A stretch of 32,342 bases of DNA. Source: Bacteroidales bacterium. GTDB lineage: Bacteria > Bacteroidota > Bacteroidia > Bacteroidales > WCHB1-69. The stretch is taken from positions 1 through 32,342 of the forward strand of contig JAIKYR010000064.1 in NCBI GenBank assembly GCA_024682995.1. Direction: 5' to 3'. Shown here piece after piece: positions 26,877-32,342 of the stretch. A program made the translations under genes and the position numbers. Positions within the stretch are counted from its first letter, which is position 1. The number at the start of each line of letters is the position of its first letter. Under the pieces are notes generated by a model. The model worked only from the letters and a program-made list of their open reading frames with translations, searched no databases and was not told where the DNA came from.

Positions 26877-27506
26877 ATGAAAAAGATTCTATTCGTGGCT
26901 CTTATGGCCATTTTCACGTTGGGTGCGACCGCCCAGACCAAAACCGCAACCCCTGCCGCCAAGGTCGGCACGACGGTGACCATTCAGACAAATGCTTCTA
27001 AAAACTGCCAGAAGTGCGTGGACCGTTTCAAAGAGAATGTCCCGTTTTTCAAGGGCGTGAAGGATTACACATACGACAAAACCACGGCCAAGCTGACGGT
27101 GACGTATGATGCGAAGAAAACTTCTCCCGACCAGATCCGTCAGCAGGTGAGCGACTTGGGTTATGATGCAGATAATTTCAAAGCCAACGCCGCTGCCCGA
27201 GCCAAACTTCCGGCCTGTTGCAAGAATTCCGGAACCTGTGGCGACTCAAAGGCTGCTGCCGCTCAAACTCATCAGTGCCAGGGTGCTGCCAACGGTCAAC
27301 ACCAATGCCAGGGCGCTGCCAACGGCCAGCACAAATGTGCAGGTGCCGCCAATGGGCAACACCAATGTCAGGGTGCCGCCAATGGACAACATCAGTGCCA
27401 GGGTGCTGCCAATAGCCAGCACAAGTGTGCAGGTGCCGCCAATGGACAGCATCAGTGCCAAGGTGCTGCCAACGGTGAGCACAAATGTCCCCACGCCACC
27501 AAATAA
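26877..27506 (+). CDS. Exported heavy-metal-associated (HMA) domain protein with C-terminal Cys/His decapeptide repeats
   Basis: Signal peptide MKKILFVALMAIFTLGATAQ; HMA-like fold TVTIQTNASKNCQKCVDRFKENVPFFKGVKDYTYDKTTAKLTVTYDAKKTSPDQIRQQVSDLGYDA with CxxC; C-terminal (H[QK]C[QA]GAAN[GS][QE])n. Confidence 0.88.
   Translation: MKKILFVALMAIFTLGATAQTKTATPAAKVGTTVTIQTNASKNCQKCVDRFKENVPFFKGVKDYTYDKTTAKLTVTYDAKKTSPDQIRQQVSDLGYDADNFKANAAARAKLPACCKNSGTCGDSKAAAAQTHQCQGAANGQHQCQGAANGQHKCAGAANGQHQCQGAANGQHQCQGAANSQHKCAGAANGQHQCQGAANGEHKCPHATK
27270..27503 (+). repeat. 30-bp in-frame tandem repeat, 7 full units plus one divergent final unit; HQC/HQC/HKC higher-order pattern
   Basis: Units start at 27270, 27300, 27330, 27360, 27390, 27420, 27450 and 27480 (last partial), encoding HQCQGAANGQ variants. 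Confidence 0.95.
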
Positions 27507-27541
27507 GGATTACGATTACATATTATAATATGTTAATGCAG

Positions 27542-27570
27542 GGCTGTCACGTTGTGGCAGCCTTTTTTTT
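27542..27570 (+). terminator. Rho-independent terminator for the HMA gene, overlapping the hydE 3' end
   Basis: GGCTGTCAC-GTT-GTGGCAGCC followed by T8. On minus the same bases encode KKAATT-stop of HydE. Confidence 0.82.
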
Positions 27571-28632
27571 CGTGAACGCCACCGAATCGCCCCAGGCGTT
27601 GTAGAGGATTTCGTGGCCGATGGCCTTCATGCGGATGTCAAGGCAAGAGAAGCACTCCTCGGGTTTGTCGCTCACGCAGGCTTTGTCGGGGTAGATGAGA
27701 TAGTCTTCACGGTACTCGTTGGGGGTGAGGTTGGGCATGATGACGTTAGCGCCGGCCATGATGGCCTTCTCGCGCCCCATGGGGTCGATGGTCTGGTTGG
27801 CGGTGGCCGCCACCATGTTGATTTCCGGCATCATCAACCGCAGGATGGCAATCATCTTGAGCGTGAGGTTCATCCTCTCTTCAATGGTCGGAATCTGTTC
27901 GGCGTATTGGTACAGCGGCGTGTCGGGGTGGGGGATGAAGGGTCCCATGCCCACCATGGCCACGTCTTTTTCCTTGAAAAACAGAAGGTCGTCGGCTAAA
28001 ATCTCCAACGTTTGGAAGGGCAGTCCCACCATCACGCCCGTGCCGGTCTGGTAGCCGATGCGGAGCAGACTGTCGATGCAGGCCAACCGTTTGTGGAAGT
28101 CGTGACGTTCGTCGTGCGGGTGGATTTTGTAGTACAGTTCTTCGTTGGACGACTCGATGCGCAGCAAGTAACGGTGCGCGCCGGCCTCGAACCATTGTCG
28201 ATAGACATCTTCGCTTTGTTCGCCTAACGAAAGCGTGATGCCCAGCGAGCCGTTGTCTATTTCCTTGATACGGTGCAATATGCGGGTGATGCTGTCCACA
28301 AACGCCTTGTCGTTGCGTTCGCCGCTCTGGATGGCCACGGAGCCGTAGCCTAGCTTGTGGGCCAGCTTGGCGCATTCCACCACCTCGTCCTCCGACAATG
28401 TGTAGCGCTCCACTTTCCAGTTGTCGCTGCGCACGCCGCAATAGAGGCACGACTTGCGGCAGATGTTGCTCATCTCGATAAGTCCGCGCAGATGTATGCG
28501 GTTGTCAAGGCGCGAAAGTTTCGTTTCCAACGCTGTCTTCAAAAGTAGTTTCATCTCCTCACCTTGCGAGGCGAGCAGTTGCACGATGTCTTCTTTTTCA
28601 AGAACAGGTTTGCTTAATATATTCTGGATCAT
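27547..28632 (-). CDS. hydE: [FeFe] hydrogenase H-cluster radical SAM maturase HydE
   Basis: Radical SAM CRKSCLYCGVR; YTLSEDEVVECAKLAHKLGYGSVAIQSGE; RYLLRIESSNEELYYKIHP; MVGLPFQTLEILADDLLFFKEKDVAMVGMGPFIPHPDTPL. Confidence 0.9.
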   Translation of the reverse strand: MIQNILSKPVLEKEDIVQLLASQGEEMKLLLKTALETKLSRLDNRIHLRGLIEMSNICRKSCLYCGVRSDNWKVERYTLSEDEVVECAKLAHKLGYGSVAIQSGERNDKAFVDSITRILHRIKEIDNGSLGITLSLGEQSEDVYRQWFEAGAHRYLLRIESSNEELYYKIHPHDERHDFHKRLACIDSLLRIGYQTGTGVMVGLPFQTLEILADDLLFFKEKDVAMVGMGPFIPHPDTPLYQYAEQIPTIEERMNLTLKMIAILRLMMPEINMVAATANQTIDPMGREKAIMAGANVIMPNLTPNEYREDYLIYPDKACVSDKPEECFSCLDIRMKAIGHEILYNAWGDSVAFTKKKAATT

Positions 28633-28704
28633 TGTAGGAGTCAGTATTTTATAAACAAACTACAGGAAAATCTGAGTGAGCATTTCTGTAGGCATTTCTG
28701 TCTG

Positions 28705-28712
28705 CAAAAATA
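28705..28712 (-). promoter_or_regulatory. -7 promoter box (TATTTTTG on minus) for hydE
   Basis: CAAAAATA on + strand about 73 bp upstream of the hydE start. Confidence 0.5.
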
Positions 28713-28830
28713 GCAAATTCCTTAAATCTCCATGTAATGATGAACGATGTTCACACACCCCCTCCCCAATTTTAGCATTCCAACCTTAAAAATCCCCATA
28801 AATGAGGATGACCACCCATGATACTCTTCG

Positions 28831-28838
28831 TACTTTTG
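28831..28838 (+). promoter_or_regulatory. -7 promoter box TACTTTTG for the CDF transporter gene
   Basis: TAnnTTTG about 144 bp upstream of the ATG at 28982, implying a long leader. Confidence 0.45.
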
Positions 28839-28935
28839 CGTACTCTTCCGTCTGTAAAAACGGATTTATACTAACTATTTGATCATCAGAAGAATATATA
28901 AATTATTAGTTGTTGTTTTATTATTGTTTTTCAGG

Positions 28936-28964
28936 CAGGGACGGTTTTATTCCGTCCCTGTTTT
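28936..28964 (+). promoter_or_regulatory. Leader hairpin followed by T4 (attenuator/terminator-like)
   Basis: CAGGGACGG-TTTTATT-CCGTCCCTG-TTTT, ending 17 nt before the CDF start codon. Confidence 0.6.
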
Positions 28965-28981
28965 AACAAAAAGAAAAGATT

Positions 28982-29917
28982 ATGGCCCATCATCATCACG
29001 AACAACATCATCATCACGAGCACCATACGTTGCCTTCCCAGCTGAACACTGCCTTTAAAATTGGTATCATACTCAATGTGGCATACGTGCTGGTAGAGGC
29101 GGTCTTTGGGTTGGTTTTCAATTCCATGGGACTGGTTTCCGATGCAGCTCACAACCTCAGCGACGTTGTCAGTCTGGCTTTGGCCATGATGGCCTTCCGG
29201 CTGTCTGGTGTTGCCTCCAACCCAAAATACACTTACGGTTTTAAGAAGAGCACTATCCTCATTTCGCTGCTCAATGCACTGATTCTGTGCGGAGCCGTTC
29301 TCTTTATTATCGTGGAAAGCATTCAAAAACTGCTTCACCCTCAGCCGATTGAAGGGGGTGTCATCTCCCTGGTGGCGGCGGTCGGAGTGCTCGTTAACGG
29401 TTTCACCGCATATCTGTTTTTGAAGGACCGCAAGAAGGACCTGAATGTCAAAGGGGCTTTTCTGCACATGGTGGCCGACACGCTCGTGTCCGTGGGTGTC
29501 ATCCTCTCCGGCATACTTATCCATTTCACAGGGTGGTACGTGATTGACGCCATCATCGGGCTTGCGGTAGCCGTCATCATCGTTTTCGCCACATGGGATC
29601 TGCTTAAAGACAGTATCCGACTTGCCTTGGACGGGGTTCCCAAACAGATTCATTATGATGATGTTGTGGAAATCTTCGAGCATACCGACGGCGTGGTTGG
29701 GATGCACCATCTGCACATCTGGGCCATTGGCACCACAGAAAACGCCCTCACCGCCCATGTGGTAACGGATGACCTGCAAAATATGGAACAGGTAAAACAG
29801 ACGTTGAAATCCAAACTAAAGGAAAGGGGAATCGGCCATGTTACCCTGGAGTTTGAAACTTCCGACTGCGGATGTTCCGGCCTATGTGAAGAATCTGACG
29901 AGCAAAAAGGCAGTTAG
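28982..29917 (+). CDS. Cation diffusion facilitator (CDF) family transporter with His-rich N-terminus
   Basis: MAHHHHEQHHHHEHH; TM segment SMGLVSDAAHNLSDVVSLALAMMA (HxxxD metal site); second site HMVADTLVSVGVILSG; C-terminal cytoplasmic domain with HHLHIWAIG. Confidence 0.93.
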   Translation: MAHHHHEQHHHHEHHTLPSQLNTAFKIGIILNVAYVLVEAVFGLVFNSMGLVSDAAHNLSDVVSLALAMMAFRLSGVASNPKYTYGFKKSTILISLLNALILCGAVLFIIVESIQKLLHPQPIEGGVISLVAAVGVLVNGFTAYLFLKDRKKDLNVKGAFLHMVADTLVSVGVILSGILIHFTGWYVIDAIIGLAVAVIIVFATWDLLKDSIRLALDGVPKQIHYDDVVEIFEHTDGVVGMHHLHIWAIGTTENALTAHVVTDDLQNMEQVKQTLKSKLKERGIGHVTLEFETSDCGCSGLCEESDEQKGS

Positions 29918-31062
29918 AATCGTTGTAGTATGTCCATGTTGTAGGGGTCTATTTTGAACACATTGCGGCTGTCGGCGCGGACCACCACCAACTTTTTCTC
30001 ATGGGCATAGATGTCCGCATCCAGCTCATAGTTGATGGCTGCTATGGCTACCACCACCTCCTTGTCATGATACTCGGGATACAACAGCCTGAACTTTCCC
30101 ATCTGCTTCAACACATGGTCAACGTCTTTCCGGTCGCAACTTGCCTTCACCTCAATCACCACGGCGGTAGTGTCGCCGGTGAGTAGCACGTCAATCTCCA
30201 TTTCCGCATTCAGGCTTTTGTTCTTGTGATGGAGATTCTTGGCTTTGTTATACACGTCAAAGCCCGCTTTCTGGAACATCTCCATTGATGCGGAGCTCAT
30301 CAAACCTTCAATGATATGCCCTGTAGTAGAGGTGAAACGCCGTGAAATCTCCTGGATTTTCATATCGGTCACCTTCATTTGCTCGCGAAGTTCCCTGTTT
30401 TGTTTCTCCGCTTCCTCATGCATCCGATCCATCTTTTTTTCAAATTTCTGCCAGAAGCGCTCGTGTCTCTCATCCGCCTCCTGCTGTTTGCGCTCATATT
30501 CCTCTTTTTCCGCCTTTCGTTTGCGCTCATATTCCTCTTCTTCCGCCTTCCGTTCGCGTTCATATTTCTCTTTTTCCGCCTTCCGTTCGCGTTCATATTC
30601 CTCTTTTTCCGCCTTTCGTTTGCGCTCATATTCCTCTTCTTCCGCTTTTCGTTTGCGTTCATATTCCTCATTCCTTTTATCCGCCTCCTGCTGTTTGCGC
30701 CTATACTTTTTATCCGCTTCCTGCTGTTCGCGCCTATACTTTTTATCCGCTTCCTGCTGTTCGCGCCTATACTTCTCATCCCTTTTCGCCTCTCTCTCAT
30801 CTGCCTCCCGGCGTTCGCGTTCATATCTTATCGATGACTCTCTCAGCAACCGTTGGTTTTCACGAAGCATATCCCAAACATCCTGATGATCAGAATGTTT
30901 TTTTTCGCAAGTCTGTTTAAGATTCAGGAATTCCTTTCGTTGCTCTTCGCGAAGTTTTTTAGTCAGTTGATTGGTCTCTTCGGTCATATTTGTGTTGTAT
31001 TGTAACAATTGGTTAAGACCGTCCCACTCCGATGCTGCATTTTGTATTTTTCCTTCCATCAT
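29914..31062 (-). CDS. Long coiled-coil protein with C-terminal PD-(D/E)XK nuclease-like domain (DUF3782-like)
   Basis: Charged heptad/hendecad helix to about residue 240, then NAEMEIDVLLTGDTTAVVIEVKASCDRKDVDHVLKQMGKF (ID...EVK motif) and KEVVVAIAAINYELDADIYAHEKKLVVVRAD. Confidence 0.8.
   Translation of the reverse strand: MMEGKIQNAASEWDGLNQLLQYNTNMTEETNQLTKKLREEQRKEFLNLKQTCEKKHSDHQDVWDMLRENQRLLRESSIRYERERREADEREAKRDEKYRREQQEADKKYRREQQEADKKYRRKQQEADKRNEEYERKRKAEEEEYERKRKAEKEEYERERKAEKEKYERERKAEEEEYERKRKAEKEEYERKQQEADERHERFWQKFEKKMDRMHEEAEKQNRELREQMKVTDMKIQEISRRFTSTTGHIIEGLMSSASMEMFQKAGFDVYNKAKNLHHKNKSLNAEMEIDVLLTGDTTAVVIEVKASCDRKDVDHVLKQMGKFRLLYPEYHDKEVVVAIAAINYELDADIYAHEKKLVVVRADSRNVFKIDPYNMDILQRF
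30466..30771 (-). repeat. 33-bp tandem repeats encoding 11-residue (hendecad) coiled-coil units
   Basis: Tyr every 11 residues: Y98, 109, 120 and Y134, 145, 156, 167, 178, 189; units YRREQQEADKK and YERKRKAEKEE. Confidence 0.9.
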
Positions 31063-31090
31063 TTCCTCCTATAATCATTTTTAACCGCAG

Positions 31091-31098
31091 CAAAAATA
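31091..31098 (-). promoter_or_regulatory. -7 promoter box (TATTTTTG on minus) for the coiled-coil nuclease-like gene
   Basis: CAAAAATA on + strand 29 bp upstream of the start at 31062. Confidence 0.5.
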
Positions 31099-31150
31099 CA
31101 ATTTTTTCTTTATAATAAGTATGTAATTAAAAATTTTTTAATAATAATTT

Positions 31151-32342
31151 TTAATAATCAACTGTTAAAATATATTTTTTGCGAAACAGGAACATCAGAG
31201 CCCCGCGCAATATCAAAAAGACAATAAAGGCCAGCCATAAGCCATGGTTTCCAAACATCTGATGCAAAATATAATAGAGTAAAAAGAAGACTGCCGTGGC
31301 CACGAACATGGTGTCGCGCATGGCCTTGGATGCGGTGGCCCCGATGTAGATGCCGTCGAAGATAAAGGCGGCAAAACCCGTGAACGGCACCAGCACAATC
31401 CAAATCATATACCGCATTGCCGTATCCACCACCTCCTTGTCGTTGGTGAGAATGGAGAGCAGGCCGCGCCCGAACAACGCATACAAAAGAGTGAACAATG
31501 TTGCCAATCCGAGGCCCCATACAAGCAGCCGCCGCACCACATCCCGCAGGGCAACACCGTCGCGCGCCCCCATGTAACGTCCTGTCAACGACTCGCCGGC
31601 GTAGGCAAATCCATCCATAATATAAGAAAGTAACATGAAAAGCTGCATCAGCAAGGTGTTGGCTGCCAAAATCTCATCTCCCATAGCGGCAGAGATGTAA
31701 GGAATGAACGAGAATACCGCTAGCAGACAAAGCGATCGCAGGAATATATCGGTGTTGATCTTGAAAAAACGGACCATCTCACCCATATTCAGACTCTTGT
31801 GCAGATTGATTTCGCCACGCATGTCGCCGTAACGGTACAGCCAGATGGCCACCGCCATGGCAAAGCCGCTGTACTGGGCAATGACCGTACCCCAGGCCAC
31901 ACCTGCAATGCCGGCATGGAACACAAACACAAAGAGCAGGCTGCAGACGATATTTACAATATTGAGCAGGATGGCGATCCACATGGGGGCCTTGGCGTTC
32001 TGCATCCCGATAAACCATCCCTTGAGGGCATACAGTCCCAGCGTGGCTGGTGCCGCCCAAATGCGGATGAAGAAATAGGAGAGCATCAGCTCGATGGTCT
32101 GCGGCGTGCTCTGTATGAACCTCTTGCACAGCAGCGCAATGGGATACTGCAGGGCGATAATCAGCACGGCCGCCGCCCCCGCGATAGCCATGCCGCGCAT
32201 CAACACATGAAGGCACTCGGCCCTGTCATCCGCGCCGTACGCCTGCGCCGCGAGACCGCTTGTACCCATGCGTAGGAAGCCGAAGTTCCAGTAAATCAGG
32301 TTGAAAACCATTGTGGCAAGTGCGATGGCCGCTATGTAGCTG
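31151..32342 (-). CDS. MATE family efflux transporter (DinF-like), N-terminus outside window
   Basis: SYIAAIALATMVFNLIYWNFGFLRMGTSGLAAQAYGA; multi-TM; frame remains open through the window edge upstream of the ATG at 32311. Confidence 0.9.
   Translation of the reverse strand, partial: SYIAAIALATMVFNLIYWNFGFLRMGTSGLAAQAYGADDRAECLHVLMRGMAIAGAAAVLIIALQYPIALLCKRFIQSTPQTIELMLSYFFIRIWAAPATLGLYALKGWFIGMQNAKAPMWIAILLNIVNIVCSLLFVFVFHAGIAGVAWGTVIAQYSGFAMAVAIWLYRYGDMRGEINLHKSLNMGEMVRFFKINTDIFLRSLCLLAVFSFIPYISAAMGDEILAANTLLMQLFMLLSYIMDGFAYAGESLTGRYMGARDGVALRDVVRRLLVWGLGLATLFTLLYALFGRGLLSILTNDKEVVDTAMRYMIWIVLVPFTGFAAFIFDGIYIGATASKAMRDTMFVATAVFFLLYYILHQMFGNHGLWLAFIVFLILRGALMFLFRKKYILTVDY

Noticed and set aside
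27270-27503. Possible CRISPR-like array
   Set aside because: Contiguous in-frame 30-bp coding repeats with no spacers.
27163-27528. Alternative-frame ORFs over the HxC repeat (+ and - strands)
   Set aside because: A 30-bp repeat lacking stops in one unit keeps other frames open; not evidence of overlapping genes.
28931-29779. 282-aa minus ORF opposite the CDF transporter
   Set aside because: Shadow ORF; the + strand CDS has all CDF motifs.
30466-30771. Possible CRISPR or non-coding tandem repeat
   Set aside because: Contiguous 33-bp coding repeat without spacers, inside a long ORF.
30239-30920. Ser/Phe-rich + strand ORFs opposite the coiled-coil gene
   Set aside because: Generated by the antisense of the 33-bp repeats; implausible composition, no start context.
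29914-32342. Defence island including nuclease-like protein and MATE transporter
   Set aside because: Only one nuclease-like gene; neighbours are transporters with no recognised defence partners or mobility genes in the window.

Overview
This 32.3 kb window looks like Bacteroidales/Bacteroidota chromosome: TAnnTTTG promoter boxes, TonB receptors, a T9SS-type C-terminal sorting domain, BatA-like and PepSY-like proteins. Most of it is ordinary core or housekeeping content: GH20 hexosaminidase, M20 aminoacyl-histidine dipeptidase, BatA-like protein, DsbD, MFS transporter, MtgA, RecF, a nucleoside kinase, a DUF2520-type protein, HydE and a MATE transporter. The least ordinary parts are: (i) a probable metal-handling neighbourhood at 24.4-29.9 kb, with a TonB receptor, an HMA-domain protein carrying eight decapeptide HxC repeats, and a His-rich CDF exporter behind a structured leader; (ii) a hendecad-repeat coiled coil fused to a PD-(D/E)XK-like domain (29914-31062); (iii) a tandem trio of PepSY-like proteins with differing predicted localisation, next to a phosphoethanolamine transferase; (iv) a decayed locus at 13.1-13.7 kb with an apparent one-base 5' frameshift, a 3' truncation and a coding-like remnant. 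I see no CRISPR array, rRNA, tRNA, intact mobile element or clear multi-gene defence system. All product calls come from reading motifs by eye, with no database search.
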